Shown here piece by piece: positions 1-9,382 of a DNA stretch of 64,000 nucleotides; positions within the stretch are counted from its first letter, which is position 1, and each line of letters opens with the position of its first letter. The position numbers were made by a program, and so were the translations under genes. Origin of the DNA: Streptomyces sp. AV19. GTDB taxonomy: Bacteria > Actinomycetota > Actinomycetes > Streptomycetales > Streptomycetaceae. Location: assembly GCF_015999245.1 (NCBI RefSeq), contig NZ_JAEAMR010000004.1, positions 136,255-200,254 on the forward strand. The letters run 5' to 3'. The notes under the pieces are model-generated. The model made no database searches. It saw only the letters and a list, made by a program, of their open reading frames with translations, and was not told where the DNA came from.

Positions 1-30
1 GCCCGGAGGGCGGACGGGGTCCGGGGTCTC

Positions 31-74
31 CCCGGGAAACGGTGAAAGGGCGGGGCCGGGGCGGAAAACCCCCC
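31..74. repeat. dispersed GC-rich intergenic repeat, partial copy
   Basis: The core at 36-56 (gaaacggtgaaagggcgggg) recurs at 8603-8622 and, with one change, at 37353-37372. Each copy lies between genes or at a gene end, next to GC-rich inverted arms. It looks like a fragment of a dispersed Streptomyces intergenic repeat that may act as a terminator. The gene upstream lies outside the window. Confidence 0.5.
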
Positions 75-142
75 ATGCTCAACCCCGTCCCGATCCCCGA
101 GACAACCCCGACCGCGATATGCCCGGGCGGTACCCTCGTCCC

Positions 143-676
143 GTGCCCAAGCCCCTCAGCCTCCCCTTCGACCCCATCGCCCGAGCCGACGAGCTGTGGC
201 AGCAGCGCTGGGGCGGCGTGCCCTCCATGGCCGCGATCACCTCGATCATGCGGGCGCAGCAGATCCTGCTCGGGCAGGTGGACGCCGTCGTCAAGCCGTA
301 CGGGCTGACCTTCGCCCGCTACGAGGCACTCGTCCTGCTCACCTTCTCCAAGGCCGGCGAGCTCCCGATGTCCAAGATCGGTGAGCGGCTGATGGTGCAC
401 CCCACCTCCGTGACCAACACGGTCGACCGCCTGGTCACGGCCGGTCTCGTGGACAAGCGCCCCAACCCCCGCGACGGCCGCGGCACCCTCGCGTCCATCA
501 CGGAGAAGGGCCGGGAGGTGGTCGACGCGGCCACCCGCGACCTGATGGCGATGGACTTCGGCCTCGGGACGTACGACGCCGGGCAGTGCGGCGAGATCTT
601 CGACATGCTGCGCCCGCTGCGCATCGCGGCCGGGGACTTCACGGAAGCCGAAGGCGAAGGCGACGGCGAGGCATAG
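143..676 (+). CDS. MarR family transcriptional regulator
   Basis: This is a winged-helix DNA-binding protein of about 177 residues, within the usual MarR length. The N-terminal half carries the dimer helices (AITSIMRAQQILLGQVDAVV). The wHTH follows (LPMSKIGERLMVHPTSVTNTVDRL), then the wing with DPRDGR-like residues (NPRDGRGTLASITEKGREV). The GTG at 143 (VPKPLSLPFDPIARADELW) fits the family start better than the ATG eight codons upstream. No strong ribosome binding site is visible, so the transcript may be nearly leaderless. MarR proteins normally bind palindromes and respond to small phenolic or acyl ligands. A perfect palindrome lies downstream at 1118-1141, but nothing in the sequence links the two. 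The C-terminus ends in an acidic Glu/Gly tail. Confidence 0.85.
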   Translation: MPKPLSLPFDPIARADELWQQRWGGVPSMAAITSIMRAQQILLGQVDAVVKPYGLTFARYEALVLLTFSKAGELPMSKIGERLMVHPTSVTNTVDRLVTAGLVDKRPNPRDGRGTLASITEKGREVVDAATRDLMAMDFGLGTYDAGQCGEIFDMLRPLRIAAGDFTEAEGEGDGEA

Positions 677-724
677 GCGGGGGCAGACAAGATCGCCCCG
701 GAACGTACCGCTACGCTCGGCAGC

Positions 725-1060
725 ATGAAAAAAGCCGTGCTGACCCGCTACCGCGTCCTCGCGTACATCACGGGTGTCCTGCTGATCCTCCTGACGTTGG
801 GCATGATCGCCAAGTACGGGCTGGACATGGACGGCGTCTCGGGCCTCGTCCGGGTCGTCGCCATCGCGCACGGCTGGCTGTTCGTCGTGTACCTCGTCCT
901 GGCCTTCGACATGGGCTCGAAGGCCAAGTGGTCGTTCGGGAAGCTCGCCTGGGTCCTGGTCGCGGGCACGATCCCCACCGCCGCGTTCATCGTCGAGCGC
1001 AAGGTCTCCCGCGAGCTGGAGCCGCTCTTCGTGGAAGAGGCCGCTCCGGTCAGGGCCTGA
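725..1060 (+). CDS. DUF3817 family integral membrane protein
   Basis: This small membrane protein has 111 residues and about three hydrophobic helices (YITGVLLILLTLGMIA, VVAIAHGWLFVVYLVLAFDM, LAWVLVAGTIPTAAFIVE). The HGWLF motif followed by VYLVLAFD, and the end in FIVERKV, are typical of DUF3817 proteins, whose function is unknown. It starts 48 bases after the MarR gene on the same strand, so the two may be co-transcribed. A strong hairpin follows immediately. ATG 725 is the only good start; the ribosome binding site is weak. Confidence 0.85.
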   Translation: MKKAVLTRYRVLAYITGVLLILLTLGMIAKYGLDMDGVSGLVRVVAIAHGWLFVVYLVLAFDMGSKAKWSFGKLAWVLVAGTIPTAAFIVERKVSRELEPLFVEEAAPVRA

Positions 1061-1075
1061 CCGCTCCGGCAACGC

Positions 1076-1104
1076 CGCCCCGGACATCCCTTGTGTCCGG
1101 GGCG
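1076..1104 (+). terminator. rho-independent terminator after the DUF3817 gene
   Basis: A perfect 11-bp stem (cgccccggaca / tgtccggggcg) with a 7-nt loop is followed by TTCTT. It lies 16 bases after the DUF3817 stop and separates that unit from icmA. Confidence 0.8.
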
Positions 1105-1117
1105 TTCTTGCGCGACC

Positions 1118-1141
1118 ATTTACTAGGACGTCCTAGTAAAT
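1118..1141. promoter_or_regulatory. 24-bp perfect palindrome upstream of icmA, candidate operator
   Basis: The half-site ATTTACTAGGAC is followed directly by its reverse complement, giving 24 bp with no mismatch and no spacer. It lies 43 bp before the icmA start and just after a terminator. It has no T-tract, and its AT-rich ends suit a TetR- or MarR-type operator. Which regulator binds it is unknown. Confidence 0.6.
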
Positions 1142-1183
1142 TCACGGTCGCGCGGCGCGCGCGGAGAGGCGGACGGCACCACC

Positions 1184-2884
<1,701 letters not shown>

Positions 2885-2901
2885 GCGTACGAGCGGCTGC
2901 C

Positions 2902-2932
2902 ACGGGCCTGTCCGCTTGCCGGGCGGGCCCGT
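2902..2932 (+). terminator. hairpin after icmA
   Basis: Arms acgggcc and ggcccgt flank a partly paired GC-rich interior, 18 bases after the icmA stop. A short T-containing tail (gttgt) follows. It is a probable terminator of icmA transcription. Confidence 0.5.
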
Positions 2933-3153
2933 TGTCGTGCCGCCCCCCGGCCGCAGCAGGTTGTTCAGCGGGCCGTGGTGACGACCACGCGCTCCGGCGG
3001 CGGCGGTCGGCCGCTCCCGCGCGCGGTCCACGCCGCCTCGGCCGAGGGGCCGGCCGGTTGGCCGGGCCCCACCGAATATTGAGTCGAACGGCCTGGTCAG
3101 GGCACGTAGGGTGACTCGGTCGTCCGACCACAGCGCATGAGGGGGAACAGGCC

Positions 3154-4299
3154 GTGCAGCACAGCGGATACGTCGAGGAGGGCTACGGCCCGGTCGCGGA
3201 CGCGTTCGCGCGCAACTTCGCGGAGGCCGGCGAGATCGGTGCCGCCGTCACCGTCTTCGCGGGCGGCCGGAAGGTCGTGGACCTGTGGGGCGGTGTGGCG
3301 GACGAGCGCACGGGCCGCGCCTGGGAGGAGCACACGGCCGTGCCCGTGATGTCCGCGTCGAAGGGCATCGTCGGCGTCTGCGCCCACCTCCTCGCCCAGC
3401 AGGGCCGTCTCGACCTCGACGCGCCCGTCGCCCGTTACTGGCCGGAGTTCGGGCGCGAGGGCAAGGAGGGGATCACCACCCGGATGATCCTCGGCCACCG
3501 GGCGGGCCTTCCGGTGCTCGACGCGACCCCGGCCTTCGAGGAGATCCTCGGCTGGACGGGCGTCGTCCGCGCCCTGGAGGAGCAGAAGCCGCTCTGGGAG
3601 CCGGGGACGGCGCACGAGTACCACGGGCACACCATCGGCTGGCTCGTCGGCGAGGTCATCCGGCGGATCGCCGGGCTGACCCCCGGCCGCTTCTTCCGCT
3701 CCGCGATCGCCGACGACCTGGGCCTGACCACCTGGATCGGCGTCCCGGAGGCCGAACTCCCGGGCCTGGCCCGGCTTTCCCTCGGCGGCGCGGAGCCGGT
3801 GCAGCTGCCGCCGGACTCCCTCTTCGCCCGCATCCTCACCATGAACGGCGAGCTGGTCTTCCCCGGTATCGACGACCCGCGCGGCTGGAACTCCCCGGCC
3901 CTGCTCACCGCCGAGATCCCCGGCACGGGCGGCGTCTCCTCGGCGCGCGGCCTGGCCACGACGTACGCGGCGGCGGTCACCGGCGTCGACGGCGGCGAGC
4001 GCCTGCTGTCCGCCGGGACCGTGACGGACGCGGTCCGCGTCCAGTCCTCCGGCCCCTCCTGGTCCGGCTTCCCGGACCTGGGCGTCAGCTGGGGCAGCGG
4101 CTTCCACCTCGACTCGGGGGACCAGGTCCCGATGCTGGGCCCGCGCAGCTTCGGCCACGACGGCGCCGGCGGCCATCTCGGCTTCGGCGACGACGAGTTC
4201 GGCGTCGGCTTCGGCTACGTCGCCAACCGCATGATCGGCGAGGGCGACGAGCGGGCGGTGCGGCTGGTGGCCGCGGTGCGGGAGTGTCTGGGGCGCTGA
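3154..4299 (+). CDS. serine hydrolase, beta-lactamase/class C fold (EstB-like)
   Basis: This 381-residue protein belongs to the beta-lactamase-related esterase / D-alanyl-D-alanine peptidase group (class C serine hydrolase fold). The SxxK motif is Ser67-Ala-Ser-Lys70 (PVMSASKGIVG). It is followed by the family's helical core (HLLAQQGRLDLDAPVARYWPEF and ITTRMILGHRAGLP). The second catalytic Tyr is probably in EYHGHTIGWLVGEV, and a Gly-rich stretch with His near the C-terminus (FGHDGAGGHLGFGD) supplies the third motif. There is no signal peptide, so it is probably a cytoplasmic esterase rather than a penicillin-binding protein. The start is GTG 3154 with a GAGGGGGA site 8 bases before. Its substrate cannot be told. 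Confidence 0.85.
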   Translation: MQHSGYVEEGYGPVADAFARNFAEAGEIGAAVTVFAGGRKVVDLWGGVADERTGRAWEEHTAVPVMSASKGIVGVCAHLLAQQGRLDLDAPVARYWPEFGREGKEGITTRMILGHRAGLPVLDATPAFEEILGWTGVVRALEEQKPLWEPGTAHEYHGHTIGWLVGEVIRRIAGLTPGRFFRSAIADDLGLTTWIGVPEAELPGLARLSLGGAEPVQLPPDSLFARILTMNGELVFPGIDDPRGWNSPALLTAEIPGTGGVSSARGLATTYAAAVTGVDGGERLLSAGTVTDAVRVQSSGPSWSGFPDLGVSWGSGFHLDSGDQVPMLGPRSFGHDGAGGHLGFGDDEFGVGFGYVANRMIGEGDERAVRLVAAVRECLGR

Positions 4300-4403
4300 G
4301 GCGCCCCCGGGACCTCTCAGGGGCCCTCTCGGGGAACTCCCGGGGTGCGCAGGCGACTTGGGGGTGACGCCCCGCGCGGTGGCGGCCGGATACACAGGAG
4401 GGC

Positions 4404-5402
4404 ATGAACACCCACCACACCGGCGAGACCGTCCGTCACCGCACCGTCCGCACCAACGGCATCGACATGCACATCGCCGAGGCGGGAGAGGGCCCCGCCG
4501 TCCTCCTCCTGCACGGCTTCCCCGAACTCTGGTTCTCCTGGCGCCACCAGCTGCCCGCGCTGGCCGCCGCAGGCTTCCACGCCATCGCGCCGGATCTCCG
4601 GGGGTACGGGCGCACCGACGCCCCCGCGGACCCCGCGCTCTACACCACGCGCCTGATGACGGCCGACCTGACCGGCCTGCTCGACGCGCTGGGACTCGAC
4701 ACGGCGGCGGTCGTGGGCCACGACCAGGGCGCCGGCATCGCCTGGGCCTGCGCGGAACTGCTCCCCGAGCGGTTCCGCGCCGTGGCCGCCCTCGGGGTGG
4801 CGTATTCGGCGCGTTCCCCCATGCCCCCCACGGAGTTGCTGCGGCGGACCTACCCGGGCAAGTTCAACGTGGTGCTCTACTTCCAGCCGCCCGGCGTGGC
4901 GGAGGCGGAACTGGAGGCCGACGTGGCCCGCACGCTCCGGCTCACGATGTACGCGCTGTCCGGGGAAGCGCCGCCCGACCTGGTTCCCCGCTGGCTCACC
5001 GGGACGCCGGAGGGCTCGGGGTTCCTGACCCCGCTCCCCGATCCCGGGAGGCCGGGCGAGTGGCTCGGCCGGAGGGCGTTCGACCACTACGTCCGCGAGT
5101 TCGAGCGCACCGGATTCACGGGTGCGGTCAACCGCTACCGGGCGTTCGACCTCGACTGGGCCGACCTCCCCGAGCTGGGGACGGGCTCCGTCCGCCTGCC
5201 CGCCCTGTTCCTCACCGGCGAGCTGGACTCCGCGTACCGGTTCGGCGGTCTGGACGCGATGAGGGCCGCCGTGCCGGGGCTGCGGGAGATCGCCGTGCTG
5301 CCCGGCTGCGGCCACTGGACGCAGCAGGAGCGGCCCGCCGAGGTCAACGCGCACCTGATCGCCTTTCTGAAGTCCTGCGCCGGAAGCCGGGATTGGCGAT
5401 GA
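4404..5402 (+). CDS. alpha/beta hydrolase, soluble epoxide hydrolase-like
   Basis: This is a 332-residue alpha/beta hydrolase. The oxyanion motif is HGFPELWFSWRHQ (His37-Gly-Phe-Pro). The nucleophile elbow is VVGHDQGAG with Asp107, the residue that marks epoxide hydrolases and haloalkane dehalogenases instead of Ser. DLRGYGRTD is a typical epoxide hydrolase stretch. The base is His in GCGHWTQQERPAEVN at the C-terminus. The enzyme would open epoxides to diols; the natural substrate is unknown. The methyltransferase gene follows after 53 bases on the same strand, so the two could form a transcription unit. ATG 4404 follows acacaggagggc with a good ribosome binding site. Confidence 0.88.
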   Translation: MNTHHTGETVRHRTVRTNGIDMHIAEAGEGPAVLLLHGFPELWFSWRHQLPALAAAGFHAIAPDLRGYGRTDAPADPALYTTRLMTADLTGLLDALGLDTAAVVGHDQGAGIAWACAELLPERFRAVAALGVAYSARSPMPPTELLRRTYPGKFNVVLYFQPPGVAEAELEADVARTLRLTMYALSGEAPPDLVPRWLTGTPEGSGFLTPLPDPGRPGEWLGRRAFDHYVREFERTGFTGAVNRYRAFDLDWADLPELGTGSVRLPALFLTGELDSAYRFGGLDAMRAAVPGLREIAVLPGCGHWTQQERPAEVNAHLIAFLKSCAGSRDWR

Positions 5403-5455
5403 GGGATGCTGTCGTGGAGGGTGACGGACTGATTGAATCGTCCCGGGAGGTGCTC

Positions 5456-6328
5456 ATGAGCACGGAACGGCAATGGGACATCGTCTCAGGAGTCGGCATC
5501 ACGGCGCTGGCGGTCGCGGCCGCCAGAGCCGTCGAGGCGAGCCGCCCCGACGCCGTGGCCAGGGACACGTACGCGGCGCGCTTCGTCGAGGAGGCCCACG
5601 CGCCGCTGCCGCTGGCGACGAGCGTCGCCGAGGCGGCCGCCATGGATCCGACGGGGAGCTGGCCGGCCTTCGCCACGTACGCGGGTGTCCGCACCCGTGC
5701 CTTCGACGAGCACTTCGAGCGGGCCGTGGAGGCCGGCGTCACCCAGGCCGTGGTACTGGCCTCCGGCCTGGACACCCGGGCGTTCCGCCTGCGCTGGCCG
5801 TCCGGCGCGGTCTGCTACGAACTCGACCAACCCCTGGTCCTGGACTTCAAGTTGAACGTCCTGCGCGGGGACGGCGTCACGCCCACCGTCCCCGCGCACC
5901 GCCCGGTGGCCGTGGACCTGCGGCACGACTGGGCGGCGGCGCTGGAGGCCGCGGGCTTCGACCGCACCCGCCCGACGGCGTGGCTGGCGGAGGGCCTGCT
6001 GCCCTACCTTCCACCGGAGGCGGAGGAGTCCCTGTTCCGCGAGATCCACCGCCTGTCGGCGCCCGGCAGCCTGCTCGCGGTGGAGTACTACACCGACCTG
6101 CGGCAGGCGCTGGACAGCGCGGAGGAACGCACCCGGGAGTGGGCCAGGAACCTCGAAATCATGATCCACACGGATCCCCGGCCCACGCCGGGGGAGCGCC
6201 TGGGCGGCCTCGGCTGGGAGACGAGGGACGTGCCGGTGACGGAGGCGGCCCGGGAGTACGGGCGGGCGTTGGACGTCCCGGCCCATATCTCGGGCAATGC
6301 GGTGTTCGCGTTCGCGCGGCGGGGGTAG
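5456..6328 (+). CDS. SAM-dependent methyltransferase, TIGR00027/LCM family
   Basis: This 290-residue protein belongs to the leucine carboxyl methyltransferase-like TIGR00027 family, which is expanded in actinobacteria. The N-terminus has the family signature (GVGITALAVAAARAVEASRPDA). It is followed by YAGVRTRAFDEHF and the SAM-binding motif VVLASGLDTRAFRLRWP, then the acidic strand CYELDQPLVLDFK and WLAEGLLPYLPPEAE. The ATG at 5456 has a GGGAGG site 6 bases upstream. An open frame extends far upstream inside the epoxide hydrolase gene, but it is not coding. Family members are thought to O-methylate small acids; the substrate here is unknown. Confidence 0.88.
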   Translation: MSTERQWDIVSGVGITALAVAAARAVEASRPDAVARDTYAARFVEEAHAPLPLATSVAEAAAMDPTGSWPAFATYAGVRTRAFDEHFERAVEAGVTQAVVLASGLDTRAFRLRWPSGAVCYELDQPLVLDFKLNVLRGDGVTPTVPAHRPVAVDLRHDWAAALEAAGFDRTRPTAWLAEGLLPYLPPEAEESLFREIHRLSAPGSLLAVEYYTDLRQALDSAEERTREWARNLEIMIHTDPRPTPGERLGGLGWETRDVPVTEAAREYGRALDVPAHISGNAVFAFARRG

Positions 6329-6346
6329 TGGCGCGGCGCGCGGCGA

Positions 6347-6718
6347 TCAGGTGCGGCGGGTCCGGAGAAGTTCCGCCATGCCGCCGATGGAGACCGAACC
6401 TGTCGTCCCTTCGGACACGGCCTGGTCGGCCAGCCGGTTGAGCCAGGTGTCTTCGCCCGATTCGTCGGCGACGTGGACGCCGGAGAAGTCCCCGGACTTG
6501 AGGCGCGCGATCAGCTCCTCTTCGTCCGGGTCGTATGCCTGCGGGGTACGCAGCGCCCACCGGGCCAGGACGCCGGCGATCTCGTCTGCCCCGGCGTGCT
6601 CGGCCTCGCGCTCGAACTCGGCGCGCTGCTTCTCGGGCAGTGCCTCGCGGATGGAACGAATGGTGCCCGGGAGTTCGATCCTCCGGCCAAGGACGGTGGT
6701 GGTGAAGTATTTCGCCAT
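6347..6718 (-). CDS. hypothetical protein, 123 aa, next to a toxin-antitoxin locus
   Basis: I do not recognise the family. The 123-residue protein is acidic, soluble and mostly helical (IREALPEKQRAEFEREAEHAGADEIAGVLARWAL). It has no membrane segment, signal peptide or Cys. The ATG at 6718 begins MAKYFTTTVLGRRIELPG. Longer readings to 6886 add a Cys/Arg-rich low-quality stretch, so this start is preferred. It lies 91 bases downstream of the Fic-like toxin gene on the same strand and may be transcribed with it. A role as an accessory to the toxin pair is only a guess. Confidence 0.6.
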   Translation of the reverse strand: MAKYFTTTVLGRRIELPGTIRSIREALPEKQRAEFEREAEHAGADEIAGVLARWALRTPQAYDPDEEELIARLKSGDFSGVHVADESGEDTWLNRLADQAVSEGTTGSVSIGGMAELLRTRRT

Positions 6719-6809
6719 GCTCGCTCCATAGGTGGGCGACCGGATCTCGTCGATCGAGGAGACCAGGTTCACCTGTGTCGGTGATCCATCGGGCGCAGAG
6801 TGACCCGGC

Positions 6810-7193
6810 CTAGAGCACCGGCACTTGCCACGAGCGGAGACGGCTGGCGATGTCGAATACCGAGAGTCGGAGCGCGCGGATGTCATGGATCAAGTCGCGC
6901 CACTGTTCGTAGGGGGCCTGCACGGTTTCCCCGGAGGCGACGATGTAGGCGACGGCCACCCCGTAACCGAAGAACGAGTTGCGGGTGGGCAGCGGTCGTT
7001 GGAGGACGATCGTGTCGAGCAGAGCGGCGGCACGCCAGTACGCATCGGGTGCGTCCACGTCCAGGCTCGGAGTGTTCACCCGGTGGCGGGCAATCGCGGC
7101 GACGAGTCCGGAATAGTCCTTGATGTCCAGCTCTTTGCCCAGCAGATCCTGCTGTCGGTCGAGGAGCCAGCGGATGTCGATGAGCAACTCCAC
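6810..7193 (-). CDS. Fic-like toxin component of a toxin-antitoxin pair
   Basis: This 127-residue protein matches the short Streptomyces family annotated as Fic-family toxin component. It has an early helix (ELLIDIRWLLDRQQDLL), then LVAAIARHRVNTPSL, WRAAALLDTIVLQRPLPTRNSFFGYGVAVAYIVASGE and a C-terminal helix (DLIHDIRALRLSVFDIASRLRSW). The canonical Fic HPFx(D/E)GN(G/K)R loop is not present as such; LPTRNSFFGYGVA occupies that place, so AMPylation activity is doubtful. GTG 7193 starts 3 bases after the stop of the RHH antitoxin gene, the usual tight antitoxin-toxin order. Confidence in the pairing is higher than in the biochemistry. Confidence 0.7.
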   Translation of the reverse strand: MELLIDIRWLLDRQQDLLGKELDIKDYSGLVAAIARHRVNTPSLDVDAPDAYWRAAALLDTIVLQRPLPTRNSFFGYGVAVAYIVASGETVQAPYEQWRDLIHDIRALRLSVFDIASRLRSWQVPVL

Positions 7194-7196
7194 TGA

Positions 7197-7448
7197 TCAC
7201 GCTGCCTGGGATGGTGTGCGTGCGGGCCGAAGGGCGTCGTCACTGAAGTCGCGATCGAACGCCTCGGCGAAACCCGGTCGTGCGATGGCGGCGCGGAAGG
7301 CGGCCGTCGCGGTGCCGAGCTTCTGCTGGGTCTCCATCTCGACGGCCAGCTGTGCCAGGTAGGCGCGCATGCTCATGCCGGCGTCGGCCGCGAGGGCCTG
7401 GAACCGGTCTCTGGTCTGATCGTCGATCTTGACGGTGGTGTCGGCCAT
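7197..7448 (-). CDS. ribbon-helix-helix antitoxin
   Basis: This 83-residue protein has an N-terminal RHH (Arc/MetJ) DNA-binding fold: strand TTVKIDDQTRDRFQALAADAG, then helix SMRAYLAQLAVEMETQQ. The C-terminal tail is disordered and acidic-to-basic (FDRDFSDDALRPARTPSQ), the part that would wrap the toxin. ATG 7448 follows from the conserved strand; the open frame reaches 7781 but overlaps the divergent XRE gene. It would neutralise the downstream Fic-like protein and repress the pair. It is divergent from the XRE regulator, so the 151-bp spacer carries both promoters. Confidence 0.75.
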   Translation of the reverse strand: MADTTVKIDDQTRDRFQALAADAGMSMRAYLAQLAVEMETQQKLGTATAAFRAAIARPGFAEAFDRDFSDDALRPARTPSQAA

Positions 7449-7599
7449 GTGGTCAGTATGCGCTCGCGTATGCCGTTCCGAATACCTCAGGCCCGGGTGT
7501 TCACCCGTCCGTGCGACGAGGTTTCGGACATGGCTCGTAGGCGGCTTGTGCGCCCTAGCCTCCGTCGGTACCAGCAGAGGTACGAGAGGGTGGGCAGCA

Positions 7600-8412
7600 G
7601 TGGCGAATGGGACGTCTCCGCATCCGATGGCGTGGCGGTTGTGCGGGAACCAGGTCAAGTTGTGGCGGCAGGACGCGGGTGTCAGCCGCGAGCAGCTCGC
7701 CGATGAGGCGGGGTACGGGCCGGAGACCATCAGGGCGATGGAGCAGGGGCGGCGTCGGCCGACGCAGCGGTTGCTCGACATCGCGGATGAAATGTGCGGT
7801 GCGCGGGGGAAGTTGCGGGCCGCGTCGGCCTACCTGGAACCGGAGCGGTACGGCCCGCGCGTGCGGGAGTTCGTAACGGCCGAGGCCGCGGCGATCGCCG
7901 TTCACTCGTACCAGACGCTTCTGATTCCCGGACTGCTCCAGACCGAGGAGTACGCGCGGATCATGATGAGCCTGCACTGTCCTCCGCTGGACAACGACAC
8001 CGTGGAGCGACGACTGGCCGGTCGGCTGGGCCGACAGGAACTGCTGACGAAGCAGGACGTGATGTTCACGTTCGTGATCTACGAAGCCGCGCTGCGCACG
8101 GCGATCGGCGGGCCGGAGGCCATGAAGCGTCAGCTTCGCCATCTGCTCAAGGCCGGGGAGCAGCGCAACATCACGATCCAGGTGCTCCCCGAGGTCCGGG
8201 GAATGCACCCCGGCCTCTATGGGCCCTTCGTGCTGCTGGAGATGCCCGAATTCGATTACTGCGCCTTCGAAGAAGGGCAGAACACCAGTGCGTTGTACGC
8301 GGAGCCCGAGCAGGTCAGCCTTCTCTTGAGGCGTCACGCCTTGATCCGCGCCGAGGCGCTGGGCGCCGAGGAGTCGGCGGAATTCATCTCCAGAACAGCG
8401 GAGCAGCTATGA
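7600..8412 (+). CDS. XRE regulator with DUF5753 domain
   Basis: This 270-residue actinobacterial regulator has an N-terminal helix-turn-helix (VKLWRQDAGVSREQLADEAGYGPETIRAMEQGRRRPT). A DUF5753 ligand-like domain follows (YQTLLIPGLLQTEEYARIMM, FVIYEAALRTAIGGPEAMKRQLRHLLKAGEQ, ITIQVLPEVRGMHPGLYGPFVLLEMPE). GTG 7600 is chosen because it precedes the conserved MAWRLCGNQ. Such genes are usually paired with a DUF397 gene, and one overlaps the stop here by 4 bases. In S. coelicolor such pairs affect development and antibiotic production; the target here is unknown. Confidence 0.88.
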   Translation: MANGTSPHPMAWRLCGNQVKLWRQDAGVSREQLADEAGYGPETIRAMEQGRRRPTQRLLDIADEMCGARGKLRAASAYLEPERYGPRVREFVTAEAAAIAVHSYQTLLIPGLLQTEEYARIMMSLHCPPLDNDTVERRLAGRLGRQELLTKQDVMFTFVIYEAALRTAIGGPEAMKRQLRHLLKAGEQRNITIQVLPEVRGMHPGLYGPFVLLEMPEFDYCAFEEGQNTSALYAEPEQVSLLLRRHALIRAEALGAEESAEFISRTAEQL

Positions 8413-8612
8413 GCCGTGGCAAGTACCAGTGGTCCAAGTCCAGCTACAGCCAAGGAGACGGGGAATGCGTCGAGGTGGTAGCCGTCGGCGGTGCCGTCCT
8501 TGTACGCGACTCCAAACGCGGGGCCCGCGTCCCGCTCTCCATACCCATATCCGCCTGGGCGGACTTCACCACCCGCCCCGGGGGCTGGGGGCTCGCCCCC
8601 AGGAAACGGTGA
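8409..8612 (+). CDS. DUF397 protein with a C-terminus read from repeat DNA
   Basis: This 67-residue small protein is the usual partner of the preceding DUF5753 regulator. Motifs seen are YQWSKSSYSQGDGECVEVV and VLVRDSKRG, then ISAWADFTT. The ATG overlaps the upstream stop (ATGA), so the two are translationally coupled. After WADFTT the normal DUF397 ending is replaced by RPGGWGLAPRKR. That tail and the stop codon fall within a GC-rich intergenic repeat (copies at 36-56 and 37353-37372). The repeat has therefore probably replaced the native 3' end. The core domain looks intact. Confidence 0.82.
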   Translation: MSRGKYQWSKSSYSQGDGECVEVVAVGGAVLVRDSKRGARVPLSIPISAWADFTTRPGGWGLAPRKR

Positions 8613-8636
8613 AAGGGCGGGGCGGGGCAAAACCCC
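8580..8636. repeat. dispersed GC-rich intergenic repeat, copy at the DUF397 3' end
   Basis: It has a GC hairpin (gggggct..gccccc) and then the core at 8603-8622 shared with 36-55, followed by ggcaaaacccc. The pairing with copies at 31-74 and 37171-37382 marks one repeat family. It lies between the convergent DUF397 and TetR genes and may terminate both. Confidence 0.6.
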
Positions 8637-9280
8637 TACGCCGAAGGCGAAGCCGCCCCCGCCCCGGACAGGCCGCCGATCAGCAACGCCGTAAACCCCC
8701 GCGCCCACTCCCCGTCCACCGGCTCCGCGCTCACCAGCGTCCGGTGGACCACCGCCCCCGCGATCACATCGAAGATCAGGTCCGCCGTGCGGGCGGCCGC
8801 GCCCGCGGACTCCTCCGCCGGGAGCTCCCCCCGGGCCTGGGCGCGCGAACGCCCCAGCAGCACCAGCCCCTTCTGCCGCTCCACGATCGCGGAACGGATC
8901 CGCTCCCGCAGTGCCTCGTCCCGCGTCGACTCCGCGACGACCGCCATCAGCGCCGTCTTCGTCTCGGGACGGTCGAGCAGTTCGGCGAAGCGGAGCACGA
9001 CGCCCTCGATGTCGGCCTGGAGGCTGCCCAGGTCCGGGAGTTCGAGGTGTTCGTCGAAGAGGTCGGCGACGGCGTCGACGACGAGGGCGTTCTTGCCCGC
9101 CCACCGCCGGTAGAGCGTCGTCTTCGCGACCCCGGCCCGCGCCGCGACGTCGCCCATGGTCAACTTGGACCAGCCGAGTTCCACCAGCGCTGCCCGCGTC
9201 GCGTCGAGGATCGCGCGGTCCGCCTCGGCGCTGCGCGGCCGGCCGGGGCGGGGCGAGGGGGACGAGGGCGCGGAAGTCAT
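8636..9280 (-). CDS. TetR family transcriptional regulator
   Basis: This 214-residue regulator has an N-terminal TetR DNA-binding domain (RPRSAEADRAILDATRAALVELG, then SKLTMGDVAARAGVAKTTLYRRWAGKNALVVDAVADL). The C-terminal helical ligand domain is of the TetR_C_11/16-like kind (LLDRPETKTALMAVVAESTRDEALRERIRSAIVERQKGL). ATG 9280 starts just before the Pro/Ser-rich tail MTSAPSSPSPRPGRPR. No efflux pump or oxidoreductase lies beside it; the neighbour is the divergent thioredoxin gene. A small inverted repeat at 9366-9382 in the shared spacer could be its operator. The ligand is unknown. Confidence 0.88.
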   Translation of the reverse strand: MTSAPSSPSPRPGRPRSAEADRAILDATRAALVELGWSKLTMGDVAARAGVAKTTLYRRWAGKNALVVDAVADLFDEHLELPDLGSLQADIEGVVLRFAELLDRPETKTALMAVVAESTRDEALRERIRSAIVERQKGLVLLGRSRAQARGELPAEESAGAAARTADLIFDVIAGAVVHRTLVSAEPVDGEWARGFTALLIGGLSGAGAASPSA

Positions 9281-9365
9281 GACGGCGACCTTACCGCCGA
9301 GTAGTCAACCGGGTATGAGGCAGATCACCAAGGGCCCCCTGCCGCCGCCCGTGCCCTTCCAGTTA

Positions 9366-9382
9366 CGCTACGGGTCGTAGCG
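9366..9382. promoter_or_regulatory. inverted repeat in the TetR/thioredoxin spacer
   Basis: Seven-base arms cgctacg and cgtagcg are separated by 3 bases, midway between the divergent TetR and thioredoxin genes. It is the right size for a half-operator of a TetR protein. There is no T-tract, so it is less likely to be a terminator. Confidence 0.35.

Noticed and set aside
6347..6886. Longer reading of the 123-aa gene to 6886
   Set aside because: The extra 56 residues are Cys/Arg/Ser-rich and overlap the end of the Fic-like toxin gene, unlike a real N-terminus.
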